A stretch of 34,513 nucleotides of DNA, taken from NCBI GenBank assembly GCA_964455285.1, contig CAYVVG010000043.1, forward strand, positions 1 to 34,513, read 5' to 3'. Below the pieces are notes generated by a model. The model ran no database searches. It was not told where the DNA came from and saw nothing but the letters and a program-made list of their open reading frames with translations. Below are positions 16,135 through 24,443 of this stretch, one piece after another. This stretch comes from CAIVAT01 sp964455285. GTDB lineage: Bacteria; Bacteroidota; Bacteroidia; Bacteroidales; FEN-979. Position 1 is the stretch's first letter; each line of letters starts with the position of its first letter. A program made the translations under genes and the position numbers.

Positions 16135-17240
16135 GGAAACATTTCGTTTTCAAGTATTTCAGCGGGTCCGTTCCCGCAGCCGTCGTCGATCCGTTCCCCG
16201 TGGTCACACAGCGGCGCAAGGGCATCGTTGATGAAATCCGTGACCGGTCCGGAGGAGAATGCCGGGTATAACAGGTGAACATTGGCCCCGGCATCGAGGG
16301 TGAAAAAGAGCGGCAGCCCCTGGCTCCGTGCCTCACGGATCCGGCGGATCGCCTCGATCGTGGCCGGCTTCATCAGGATCGCCCCGGGACGGGAGCTCAT
16401 GATCAGGGCGTGAAGCGTCAAAGCTTCATTCTCCGAGATCTCCGCAAGCTTTTCCAGATCGTTGTTTTTCAATGCCCCGAGCATATCTGAAAGGTTCTGC
16501 CGGGCCTGTGAAACACGGGAGGAGGCAAAGGGGTGAACCTTCATGGCGTCATGGCCGAGCGAACTGGGAAGGGACTTTGGTTCCCGGGAGATAATGAGTA
16601 TGGTATCTTTCAGGGTGAGCATGCCGGGATGAACCATATCCGCAACGGGGATGGCAAATTCGTCGGAGGAACCGGGCACGGAGGGGTCCTTGCCCCACAG
16701 CGTGAATCCCCCGAAAAGGGAACGGCAGGCGCTTCCCGATCCCATCCGGGCAGCCACCGAAGCCATGCGGAACAATTCCGCACGGGTGAATTCCTCTCCC
16801 GAGATCCGGATCATGCCGCTCACCAGGCAGAGAGCGAGAGCGCCCATTCCCGAGGCCGACGAGGCGATGCCGGTGGAGTGAGGAAATGTGTTGGAGGTGT
16901 TGATCTCCAGGGAAAAGGAGCCTGATGCGGGCACCTCCCGTTCCAGCCACCCCGTCAGGTTCCTGATTTTCGGCAGGAACGGGTGGGCGGGATCCCCGTT
17001 AACGCTCAGTTTCCGACCCCCCGATGGTTCCGGTGTAAAGGTCACCGACGTACGGGTGATGGCCCGTTCCAGCGTCATGCTCAGGGAAGGGTTGACCGGC
17101 AACTGGCCTTCCCGTTTTCCCCAGTATTTCACCAGGGCGATGTTGGACGGGCACTGCCAGGCGATCCTGAACCCGGGGGCATCACCGGGGAGAGAGGCGG
17201 CGACAAGATGCTTCAACCGTTGAAATGGGGATGCATTCAT
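16131..17240 (-). CDS. mvaD: Diphosphomevalonate decarboxylase
   Basis: The enzyme uses ATP to convert mevalonate diphosphate into isopentenyl diphosphate and CO2. The 369-residue protein shows the family signature CPSNIALVKYWGKR (30-43), PSLSMTLERA, the ATP loop FPHSTGIASSASGMGALAL (119-137), ARMGSGSACRSLFGGF with the conserved Arg at 173, and LDAGANVHLL with the catalytic Asp at 316. Its length exceeds typical bacterial forms slightly because of an N-terminal extension of about 25 residues. It is joined to both neighbours by ATGA overlaps, so translation is probably coupled with the upstream GHMP kinase and downstream mevalonate kinase. Confidence 0.95.
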   Translation of the reverse strand: MNASPFQRLKHLVAASLPGDAPGFRIAWQCPSNIALVKYWGKREGQLPVNPSLSMTLERAITRTSVTFTPEPSGGRKLSVNGDPAHPFLPKIRNLTGWLEREVPASGSFSLEINTSNTFPHSTGIASSASGMGALALCLVSGMIRISGEEFTRAELFRMASVAARMGSGSACRSLFGGFTLWGKDPSVPGSSDEFAIPVADMVHPGMLTLKDTILIISREPKSLPSSLGHDAMKVHPFASSRVSQARQNLSDMLGALKNNDLEKLAEISENEALTLHALIMSSRPGAILMKPATIEAIRRIREARSQGLPLFFTLDAGANVHLLYPAFSSGPVTDFINDALAPLCDHGERIDDGCGNGPAEILENEMFP

Positions 17241-18160
17241 GGGGCAATGGCAATTTCATCGAATGAAAAATGGACCGGGAGGCCCAGCCGGACCAGCGAT
17301 TCCCTGACTTCCGCAGGACTTCTTTCGCTGACAAACATGGCGAAATCGCCTCCCCAGGCACCCAGCGACTTGACCTGTCCGGGAAAAGAGGGGAATTCTT
17401 TCCCAAGGATCTCCCGGCCGAGTATGCCTCCCACGATCCGTTCATGTTCCGCCACATACAGCATCAGATCCCGGGCGGTTTCCGCATGGCAGATCTTCCC
17501 GGCCAGGTCCGACACAGCGGCCACATCCTTGTCCGACCACCTGCGGTGTGCAAGAAAACCGGCCACCTCTTTTGCGCTCTCCTGCTTTTTGCCCAGCCAG
17601 GCGAACCAGGCATATTCCCGCAACGCCTTTCCGGGTGTGGCCGGGGTAATCACGGGGCGGGTATCGGCGACCGAAAAAAAGAGCATATCCCGGCTCCCCG
17701 CGCAGGCGATGTCGTATCCCGACCCATCCGATACCAGCCGGAACAGGTCAAACGGGGCCACACCCGCCGATGAAGCCACCAGGTAGATCAGCGTGGAACT
17801 GCTTCCCAGCCCCCATCCGACCGGGTAGTCGGCCACCATGTTCACCTGCACTCCCCGGTTTGCGGAAAGGAAGCCGGGATCCAGGCGTCGTAAGGTTCGC
17901 AGGATCTCCTGTAGGCGGAGGGCCACCGGTCCATCGCTGTCACCGGCCAGGTTCAGCGACGGGAGGGCAAAGGAGGCCGAAAACCAGGTTCCGCCGGGAT
18001 CCGCGCTGGTCCACTCCAACCGGTCGCCCGGGATCTCCCTGACCGTCATGTGTTGTCCGAACCTGACCGGCAGGGCCAGGGCCGTAGCGCCGGCAAGCAC
18101 CAGGTATTCCCCTGCCAGCAGCAATTTTCCGTTGGCACGGAATTCAGTGATTGAGTTCAT
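17237..18160 (-). CDS. GYDIA-family GHMP kinase, probable phosphomevalonate kinase
   Basis: The 307-residue protein carries GHMP motifs: RANGKLLLAGEYLVLAGATA (8-27), YPVGWGLGSSSTLIYL (112-127) and SLGAWGGDFAMF (265-276). The SGYDIACA block (147-154) names the GYDIA family found in Bacteroidota. It lies between HMG-CoA reductase and diphosphomevalonate decarboxylase, and the only mevalonate-pathway step without another gene in the operon is phosphomevalonate phosphorylation. The function is therefore inferred from position and family. An upstream ATG at 18181 would add seven residues; the ATG at 18160 starts directly at the conserved region and overlaps the HMG-CoA reductase stop region by 17 bp. 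Confidence 0.82.
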   Translation of the reverse strand: MNSITEFRANGKLLLAGEYLVLAGATALALPVRFGQHMTVREIPGDRLEWTSADPGGTWFSASFALPSLNLAGDSDGPVALRLQEILRTLRRLDPGFLSANRGVQVNMVADYPVGWGLGSSSTLIYLVASSAGVAPFDLFRLVSDGSGYDIACAGSRDMLFFSVADTRPVITPATPGKALREYAWFAWLGKKQESAKEVAGFLAHRRWSDKDVAAVSDLAGKICHAETARDLMLYVAEHERIVGGILGREILGKEFPSFPGQVKSLGAWGGDFAMFVSERSPAEVRESLVRLGLPVHFSFDEIAIAP

Positions 18161-19448
18161 GCAGGAAGTGTTTGACTGCATTGAAGCTCACCTTCCTGTC
18201 GCTGAAATAAACCTCCGCCGCTTCCCGCTGGCCGTTGCTTACATTCAGCATATTCAGGATGTTGGAAAGATGGAGGCGCATATGTCCTTTCTGAATGCCG
18301 GTGGTGACGAGGCTGCGGACGGCGGCAAAGTTGCTGGCGAGTCCCAGCGAGGCCACGATGCCCATCAGGTCGCGGGCCGACGGATTCCCCAGTATCTCGA
18401 GCGAGAGGCGAGCCAGCGGGTGGAGGTTGGTGATGCCGCCGACGGTCCCCAGCGCCAGCGGCAGTGTCAGGGCGATGGTCAGGGTGGTTCCGTCGAGCGA
18501 ACAGGTGCTGAGCGAGCGGTACTGACCGTCGCGGGCGGCAAACGCGTGGGCGGCGGCTTCGGCGGCCCGGTAGTCGTTGCCGGTCGCCATCAGCACGGCA
18601 TCCACCCCGTTCATGATCCCTTTGTTGTGGGTGACGGCGCGCGACGGGTCCTCCCGGGCGATCCGGTAGGCCAGGCACAGCTTGTCGGCCAGCACTTCCA
18701 CCGGCAGTTTTCCGGAGATGGGAAGAAGATGTTCGACATCGCAGGAGGCTTCGACACTGACGGTGCATTCCGTGGTGTAATTGCTCAGGATGGCCATCGA
18801 GACCTGCATGATCTTCTCCTGTCCGGGATCCACGGCAAAATAAAGGTCCAGCGCTTCGGCCATATCTTCGAGGCAGGTGTTCACGAAATTGGCGCCCATG
18901 GAGTTGACGGTCTCGACCTTCAGTTCCAGTTTGTAGAGGTGTTCCACGCTGCCGGTCTGATCCGACAGCTCGAGGCTGAGAAGGCCTCCGCCGCGACGCT
19001 CCATGCTACCGGTCACCTTTTTAAGCCGCTCGAGTAAAAACAGTTTCAGCTGGTGCCAGCGTTCGAACAGGTACGAAGGTTCACCGAACCATCGAAAATA
19101 GACATGACCCACCTTGACGGTCGACAGCCGGGTCACCCGGAACCCGCCCCGCTCGGCCCAGAACCGGGCGCTGTGCGAAGCGGCCGCCACGACCGAACTC
19201 TCCTCGATGGCCATCGGCACATGGTACACTTTTCCGTTGACGCGCAGGTTCGGTGCAATGCCGTACGGGGTGTGAAAACTGCTCACCGTATTCTCGCTCA
19301 GTTCGAGAAACTGGATGCGTTCGTTCTCATCCTCCATCAGGAAACGCTCCAGCCGGTCTTCAGCCTGTACCGGGTCGGCACACTGGGCTGCGATGAAGCT
19401 TCTTTTCTCCTCCTCCGTCAGCTTGGAGAAACCGCGTATGATATCCAT
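18144..19448 (-). CDS. Hydroxymethylglutaryl-CoA reductase, class II
   Basis: The enzyme reduces HMG-CoA to mevalonate (or runs in reverse in degradative hosts). The 434-residue length and lack of membrane segments fit soluble class II enzymes. Motifs: VPMAIEESSVVAAASHSARF with E83, ETVNSMGANFVNTCLEDM, THNKGIMNGVDAV with K276 and D283, GTVGGITNLHPLA and GIQKGHMRLHL with H389, corresponding to the catalytic Glu, Lys, Asp and His. Its place as second gene of an operon with idi and three GHMP enzymes shows a biosynthetic role. Only 5 bp separate it from idi. Confidence 0.95.
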   Translation of the reverse strand: MDIIRGFSKLTEEEKRSFIAAQCADPVQAEDRLERFLMEDENERIQFLELSENTVSSFHTPYGIAPNLRVNGKVYHVPMAIEESSVVAAASHSARFWAERGGFRVTRLSTVKVGHVYFRWFGEPSYLFERWHQLKLFLLERLKKVTGSMERRGGGLLSLELSDQTGSVEHLYKLELKVETVNSMGANFVNTCLEDMAEALDLYFAVDPGQEKIMQVSMAILSNYTTECTVSVEASCDVEHLLPISGKLPVEVLADKLCLAYRIAREDPSRAVTHNKGIMNGVDAVLMATGNDYRAAEAAAHAFAARDGQYRSLSTCSLDGTTLTIALTLPLALGTVGGITNLHPLARLSLEILGNPSARDLMGIVASLGLASNFAAVRSLVTTGIQKGHMRLHLSNILNMLNVSNGQREAAEVYFSDRKVSFNAVKHFLHELNH

Positions 19449-19453
19449 GCAAG

Positions 19454-20452
19454 CTATGTTGTGCGTAATCGCAGGTAAGCCCTGGCAAACCGGAGTCCGT
19501 CAACCTGGGCTGTCACATATTCCCTCAATTCCCCGTAATCGCCCCGGGCATGCTGAAGGAAACCGGACGCCTGACCGTAGATGGCCGGCAGAGCACTCTT
19601 CAAAAGGTAATAATGGCCGTCGAGGAAGGACCGGATCCCTCCCGAGATGATGATCTGACGGCATTGCGGCAGTTCGGGCCCCGAAGCCAGTGCATTCACC
19701 ACGTCCAGCATCTCTCCGGCCGTGTGTCCGACCCGGGCGAAGGGTTCATTCGACGCTTGGCGGGCCGTTCCTCCCCTCGCCAGTTCGACACGGGCGAAAT
19801 TTGTGCCGCCGTATGCGCCGAACTCCAGCGCCTCGATAGGCATCGCCATCAGGGCGGCGAGGCTGCCCGGTCCCATCCCCTGTCCCACCTCCTTCACGAT
19901 GATCCGCAATCCGGTCGCGGAGATCAACTCGGCGAGGGTGTCGACGGCGGGCCTCCCGATCGTATCACCCTCCTCCTGCAGCCACTCCTGGATCGGGTTG
20001 AGGTGGACAATAAGACCATCGGCACGCAGTTGTCCCACCAGGTCGGTCAGCCGCTGCAACTCCCCGGATGCCGCCATCCTCTCGGCCTGTGCAATGCCGA
20101 TGTTGGCGTAAAGCGGCGGTTCGTCGCCCAGGATGCCGCGGACGTCGAAATCGGGAAGAAGGGCGGGGTTCTCAAGCAGGATACGACAGGAGCCAAGGCC
20201 CATGCCCATTCCGAACTCGGCACAGGCCCGGGCCAGGTTGCGGTTGATGGTGACTGCCTCGCGGCTGCCGCCGGTCATGCTCGACACCCAGATGGGCACC
20301 GTCAGGCTCTTTCCCAGAAAGGGAAAAGGCACGAATCCTGCGTCGGATAATGTGCCAAGGGCAGGTTCATACAGGAATCGTCCGTCGGCTCCCCCGGGAT
20401 CCGCCTGTGAAGAAAAAGCAAGTAAAATGTGGTCGTTTTTCCGTTGTTCCAT
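19454..20452 (-). CDS. fni: Isopentenyl-diphosphate delta-isomerase, type 2
   Basis: This FMN-dependent enzyme interconverts IPP and DMAPP. The 332-residue protein begins MEQRKNDHILLAF; the RKNDH motif at 4-8 is typical of the type 2 N terminus and sets the start. Further motifs are SSMTGG (58-63), VHLNPIQEWLQEEGD (149-163, with E156 as the likely Mg ligand), KEVGQGM (187-193), AYGGTNFARVE (213-223) and ISGGIRS (269-275). A longer in-frame start at 20581 would run through the promoter and is rejected. It is the first gene of the mevalonate operon, about 50 bp after a -7 box. Confidence 0.94.
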   Translation of the reverse strand: MEQRKNDHILLAFSSQADPGGADGRFLYEPALGTLSDAGFVPFPFLGKSLTVPIWVSSMTGGSREAVTINRNLARACAEFGMGMGLGSCRILLENPALLPDFDVRGILGDEPPLYANIGIAQAERMAASGELQRLTDLVGQLRADGLIVHLNPIQEWLQEEGDTIGRPAVDTLAELISATGLRIIVKEVGQGMGPGSLAALMAMPIEALEFGAYGGTNFARVELARGGTARQASNEPFARVGHTAGEMLDVVNALASGPELPQCRQIIISGGIRSFLDGHYYLLKSALPAIYGQASGFLQHARGDYGELREYVTAQVDGLRFARAYLRLRTT

Positions 20453-20502
20453 CGAGTCGGGCGGGAGGGTTCTTTCCCCGGTTGTTGGTCCCTGGTACGG
20501 TG

Positions 20503-20531
20503 CAAAAGTACAAAAGATGGAATTGACACAA
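20503..20531 (-). promoter_or_regulatory. Promoter of the mevalonate operon
   Basis: On the minus strand a -33-like TTG (20531-20529) is followed after 18 bp by TACTTTTG (20510-20503), an exact TAnnTTTG. This leaves a leader of about 45 bases before the idi ATG. The -33 region is adjacent to that of the divergent kinase promoter. Confidence 0.55.
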
Positions 20532-20553
20532 GTCGAAAAATATGTTACCTTTG
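20523..20553 (+). promoter_or_regulatory. Promoter of the four-PAS histidine kinase gene
   Basis: TTG (20523-20525), 20 bp, then TACCTTTG (20546-20553) is close to the Bacteroidota promoter arrangement. The predicted leader is about 40 bases to the ATG at 20597. Its -33 region interleaves with that of the minus-strand mevalonate operon promoter. Confidence 0.55.
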
Positions 20554-20596
20554 GCCGACATCTCATGGAGGCCTTGAACAAACCGGGTCGATCTAC

Positions 20597-22783
20597 ATGA
20601 AGCAGGAAAGACGATCAGCAACAACGCGTTCTTCAGGCATCACCGGACCGGGTGAAGATGCCAGGTACCGGATGTTGTTTGACCATACGGCAGAAGCCAT
20701 TTTCCTGGCCGACACGACGGGAGATTTCCTTCTTGTAAACAATAAAGCAGTCGAACTGACCGGTTTTTCCCGTACCGAGTTGCTCGACATGAACATCAGC
20801 GACCTGTTCTCGGGTTCCGATGCGGGCAGCCTGCCCCCCGATTTCGATCTTCTTTCGGGCGACGCCGCAAGGAGTACCGAGTGCCTGTTCACCCGCAAGG
20901 ACGGCGCCACCATCCTCGTCGAGATCCTGGCGATGGTCATGCCCGACGGCAATATCCAGGCAGTGATCCGGGATATCACCGAGAAACGCGACGCGGAACT
21001 CTCCATGCTCGATACCGAGATCAAGTACCGGAATCTTCACATGAGCATGATGGATGGGTACGTGTATGTCGAAATGAACGGGCGCATCATCGACAGCAAC
21101 GAAGCCTACCGGCGGATGCTCGGGTACTCGGTCGAGGAGCTTTCGGCGCTCACTTACCACGACCTGACTCCCGCGAAGTGGAACGATTACGAGCAGAAGA
21201 TCGTCGAGGAGCAGATCCTTCTCAAAGGCCATTCCGAAGTGTACCAAAAGGAATACAAGAAGAAAGACGGCACGGTTTTTCCGGTCGAGATCCGTACGTT
21301 CCTGGTGCGGAACAATTCGGGAACGAACCTGGGCATGTGGGGCATCGTGCGCGACATCACCGAAAGGAAACAGGCCGAGGAGGCGCTCAGGCAGTCGGAA
21401 GAGAAGTTTCGCAGCATCGTGGAGTGTTCCCCCACCTCGATGCATTTTTACCGGTTCAACACCGAAGGAAAGTTGATCTTCACGGGCGCCAATCCTGCCG
21501 CCGACACCACCCTGGGAGTTACACATGCCCTCCTGGCAGGCAAAACGATCCTCGAAGCCTTCCCCAACCTGGCGGGAACAGGTATCCCGGAAATGTACGC
21601 CGGGGTCGCACGGGGTGAGAAGGAACCGCAGAACTTCGAGACCTTTTACTCCGACGAACGCTTCGAGGGTTATTATTCGGTGTATGTTTTCCGTACGGGT
21701 CCCGCCGCGATCGCGGTCAATTTCATCGATATCACCGCCCGGAGAGAAATGGAAGAAGCGCTCCGCCGTTCGGAAGTCGAGTACCGCGATACGATCGACT
21801 CACTGCCCGACTGGATCTATGTGGTCGATCACCGGCAAAGGATCGTGATGGTCAACGCCATGCTGAGGGAGGAGTTGAATTTCCAGCGGGAGCAATTCGA
21901 TTGTGTCGGGCAGCAATTGGATACAGGGCTCCCTTATATTACCGACGATACCCTGGAGGATATCCGGGAGGTCTTCTCCACGGGGATCCTCTCGGTCAGG
22001 CAGGAGAAGATCGGGATGGACAACAAGATCCTTCACCTGGAAGCCACCCACGTACCCATCTTCAAGGACGGGACGGTGGTGAAAGTGGTGCTGATGATCC
22101 GCGACCGCTCGAAAGAGAAGGAGGTGGAGGATGTCAAGCTGCGGGCTGCGGAACAGAAGGAGGTGCTGTTGAGGGAGATCCATCACCGGGTGAAAAACAA
22201 CCTGGCGATCGTCATCAGCCTGCTTAATTTCCAGTTGCGCAACAACAGCAACGAAGTGTTGAACCGGATGATCCTCGACATCCAGATGCGCATCCGATCG
22301 ATGGCGCTCATCCACGAGCATCTTTACCGGTCGGAGAACCTCGACCGTATCCCGCTCGCTTCCTATATCGACTCACTGGCGGGCATGATCATGACCGCTT
22401 TCCGCTGGCCCCGGATCAGGTTTGAAAAAAAGCTCGACCCGCTGGATGTCAGCATCGAGATCGCCCTGCCCGTCGGCCTCATCATCAACGAGTTGCTGAC
22501 CAATGCCTTCAAGTACGCGTTCCCCGACAACCGGGATGGAGAGATCCGTGTAAGGCTCGAAAACGAAACGGGTCATCAGTGCCTGCTGGTGGTGGAAGAC
22601 AACGGCATCGGGTTGCCGAACGAACCGGATCCCGCATCCGACAAGTCGGTCGGGCTGTACATCGTTCACCTGCTGGTCGAACAGATCGAAGGCACGATCG
22701 AGATCGTCCGCAACCAGGGCACCTCCTTCAGGATCCGGTTTATCAACCTGATACAGCGGAAGAAAGATAAGTTGCAGGGATAA
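20597..22783 (+). CDS. Soluble four-PAS histidine kinase (HisKA_2 family)
   Basis: The 728-residue protein has no membrane segment or signal peptide, so it is cytoplasmic. Four PAS domains lie at about 20-130, 140-260, 265-385 and 390-507; the joints carry the usual DITE(K/R)K and RSKEKEVE linkers. HisKA_2 follows (REIHHRVKNNLAIVISLL, acceptor H529 or H530), then HATPase with NELLTNAFKYAF (631-642), EDNGIGLP and GLYIVHLL. From about residue 385 to the end it resembles the kinase at 3028-4707 very closely, including ALIHEHLYRSENLDRIPLAS. No response regulator is adjacent. The ATG at 20597 follows the promoter; earlier in-frame starts would lie upstream of it. It is divergent from the mevalonate operon. 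Confidence 0.92.
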   Translation: MKQERRSATTRSSGITGPGEDARYRMLFDHTAEAIFLADTTGDFLLVNNKAVELTGFSRTELLDMNISDLFSGSDAGSLPPDFDLLSGDAARSTECLFTRKDGATILVEILAMVMPDGNIQAVIRDITEKRDAELSMLDTEIKYRNLHMSMMDGYVYVEMNGRIIDSNEAYRRMLGYSVEELSALTYHDLTPAKWNDYEQKIVEEQILLKGHSEVYQKEYKKKDGTVFPVEIRTFLVRNNSGTNLGMWGIVRDITERKQAEEALRQSEEKFRSIVECSPTSMHFYRFNTEGKLIFTGANPAADTTLGVTHALLAGKTILEAFPNLAGTGIPEMYAGVARGEKEPQNFETFYSDERFEGYYSVYVFRTGPAAIAVNFIDITARREMEEALRRSEVEYRDTIDSLPDWIYVVDHRQRIVMVNAMLREELNFQREQFDCVGQQLDTGLPYITDDTLEDIREVFSTGILSVRQEKIGMDNKILHLEATHVPIFKDGTVVKVVLMIRDRSKEKEVEDVKLRAAEQKEVLLREIHHRVKNNLAIVISLLNFQLRNNSNEVLNRMILDIQMRIRSMALIHEHLYRSENLDRIPLASYIDSLAGMIMTAFRWPRIRFEKKLDPLDVSIEIALPVGLIINELLTNAFKYAFPDNRDGEIRVRLENETGHQCLLVVEDNGIGLPNEPDPASDKSVGLYIVHLLVEQIEGTIEIVRNQGTSFRIRFINLIQRKKDKLQG

Positions 22784-22832
22784 AAGACAGGGATTATGTA
22801 GAGGCGGGTTTAAGCAGGAGGCCTTTAAACAA

Positions 22833-22862
22833 AAACCGCCCCGGAAAGGCGGTTTCTGTTTT
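22833..22862. terminator. Bidirectional intrinsic terminator between the kinase gene and tRNA-Gly
   Basis: AAACCGCC (22833-22840) and GGCGGTTT (22848-22855) form an 8-bp GC-rich stem with a 7-base loop, followed on the plus strand by CTGTTTTTTT. On the minus strand the stem is followed by TTGTTT. It would end the kinase transcript and also the tRNA transcript coming from the other side. Confidence 0.8.
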
Positions 22863-22865
22863 TTG

Positions 22866-22938
22866 AGCGGTAAATGGGGATCGAACCCACGACCCTCAGC
22901 TTGGGAAGCTGATGCTCTACCATCTGAGCTACTACCGC
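22866..22938 (-). tRNA. tRNA-Gly (anticodon CCC)
   Basis: The minus strand reads GCGGTAG TA GCTC...GAGC A TCAGC TTCCCAA GCTGA, then a five-base variable region, a GTGGG/CCCAT T-stem with TTCGATC loop (one G-T pair) and TTACCGC-T. The acceptor stem pairs over seven bases with one G-U. The loop TTCCCAA gives anticodon CCC, reading GGG. The discriminator is T, as in bacterial glycine tRNAs. CCA is not encoded. Length is 73 nt. Confidence 0.93.
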
Positions 22939-22948
22939 GAAGCAGGTG

Positions 22949-22956
22949 CAAATATA
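22949..22956 (-). promoter_or_regulatory. -7 promoter box for tRNA-Gly
   Basis: TATATTTG on the minus strand is an exact TAnnTTTG match ending 10 bases before the tRNA 5' end. It lies between the aldehyde dehydrogenase stop and the tRNA, so the tRNA probably has its own promoter. Confidence 0.5.
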
Positions 22957-22964
22957 AGATATTT

Positions 22965-24443
22965 TTATTCCGGGTCGGAGGAATTTTTACCGGGGACGTT
23001 TTCCCGGGCCCGGCGGCAGTGGTCGTCGATCTCGTCGAGGGTCATCTCCTGGTCACAGCAAAATGCCTCTCCCTGCTGGTGCTCCCCGCAGAAATTTACC
23101 TTCCGGTAAGCGATCCGCTGGATATTCAGCAGGTGCTTCACCGAGATGTTGTCGGTGGTGAAATTCTTTCCCCCGGAACCGCAGGCCAGGGTCATCGACG
23201 GCGTCAGGCTGTTGTACAAACCGCCCAGCGCCCCCTGCGACGATGGAGTGTTCACCACGATGCGCCCCGCATTCAGCGCCCCGGCAAATTCGCGGATCTT
23301 GGCATCGTCGTTCGAAAAGATGCTCACTGTGTGCCCCAGCCCCCCCATCGCGTTGATCCTGCCGCACATGTCGATGCCGTCGCGGAAACTGTCCACTTCA
23401 TAAAAAGCCAGGACCGGCGCCAATATCTCGAGCGACAACGGCCATTCAGGCCCGACCTGGTGCCGCTCCAGTTCTGCGATCAGAAGGCGGGTCCCTTCCG
23501 GAACCTCCACCCCCGCCATCGCTGCGATCACCCCCGCTGGCTTCCCGATCACCTCCGGGTTCATGGTGTGCTGCGCCCGGTTGATGGCGATGGCACCCAC
23601 CTTGCCGATCTCTTCCGGGGTCAGGAACCGGGCTCCCTGGCGGATAAACTCGTCGCGAACCCCCTGTGCATTGAACCTGGAGACCACCACGGCCTGCTCG
23701 CTGGCGCAGATGGTGCCGTTGTCGAAAAGCTTGGAGAGCAGGATCTGCGAAACCGCAAAAGGCACGTCGGCGCTCTTCCCGATATATACCGGCACATTCC
23801 CGGGACCGACGCCGATGGCGGGATTGCCCGAATGATAGGCCGCCCGCACGAGGCTGACCGAGCCGGTTGCCAGCACCAGCGCAACCTTCCGGTGCCCCAT
23901 GAACGCCAGCACCTGGTCGCGGCTGGCCCGCGGGATCCACTGGATGGCATGCTCCGGGGCGCCGGCCTCCACCGCCGCCTCATAGCAGATCCGGGCCGCC
24001 TCGCAGGTGCATTTCCTGGCTGCCCCGTGTGGAAAGAGGATCAGCGGGTTCCGCGTCTTGAGCGCGATCAGTATCTTGAAAAGGGCAGTGGATGTAGGGT
24101 TCGTGACCGGCGTGACGGCAAATACCGGCCCCATCGGCCGGGCGATCTCCGTCAAACCTCCCGCCGGATCTTCGGCGATCACTCCCACCGTCGGAATATC
24201 GCGGATGTCGCGGTACACGAATCGCGTCGCGATGATGTTCTTGACCACCTTATCGTGTACGTTCCCGATACCAGTCTCCTCGTACGCCATCCGGGCCAGC
24301 GCATGCCGGTGACTGAACGCGGCCCGGTACACCGCATGAACCACCCCATCGACGACCTGCTGGTCGCGGGTCATCCACGCGTGTGCCGCATCCAGGGCGC
24401 GATGCACGACCTCTTCGACCAACGGATCATGCGTTCTTTCCAT
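22965..24443 (-). CDS. CoA-acylating acetaldehyde dehydrogenase (AdhE N-domain type, stand-alone)
   Basis: The enzyme reduces acetyl-CoA to acetaldehyde with NADH, or the reverse. The 492-residue protein resembles the N-terminal half of bifunctional AdhE: MGPVFAVTPVTNPTSTALFK, LFPHGAARKCTCEAA, VGPGNVPVYIGKSADV and FDNGTICASEQAVV, with catalytic Cys at 246, the same number as in E. coli AdhE. The alcohol dehydrogenase half is absent. After the usual NISVKHLLNIQRIAYR end comes a tail of about 45 residues rich in Cys and His (C452, H455, C462, C463, H475, C476). The ATG at 24443 matches the family start and overlaps the end of the ABC-F gene by 17 bp; both are probably co-transcribed. Confidence 0.9.
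   Translation of the reverse strand: MERTHDPLVEEVVHRALDAAHAWMTRDQQVVDGVVHAVYRAAFSHRHALARMAYEETGIGNVHDKVVKNIIATRFVYRDIRDIPTVGVIAEDPAGGLTEIARPMGPVFAVTPVTNPTSTALFKILIALKTRNPLILFPHGAARKCTCEAARICYEAAVEAGAPEHAIQWIPRASRDQVLAFMGHRKVALVLATGSVSLVRAAYHSGNPAIGVGPGNVPVYIGKSADVPFAVSQILLSKLFDNGTICASEQAVVVSRFNAQGVRDEFIRQGARFLTPEEIGKVGAIAINRAQHTMNPEVIGKPAGVIAAMAGVEVPEGTRLLIAELERHQVGPEWPLSLEILAPVLAFYEVDSFRDGIDMCGRINAMGGLGHTVSIFSNDDAKIREFAGALNAGRIVVNTPSSQGALGGLYNSLTPSMTLACGSGGKNFTTDNISVKHLLNIQRIAYRKVNFCGEHQQGEAFCCDQEMTLDEIDDHCRRARENVPGKNSSDPE

Noticed and set aside
20453..20596. N-terminal extensions of idi (to 20581) and of the four-PAS kinase (from 20429)
   Set aside because: Both extensions cross the divergent promoter elements and encode residues unlike either family.
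22866..22938. tRNA-Gly as attachment site of an integrated element
   Set aside because: No integrase, no direct repeat of the tRNA 3' end and only housekeeping-type genes on both sides.
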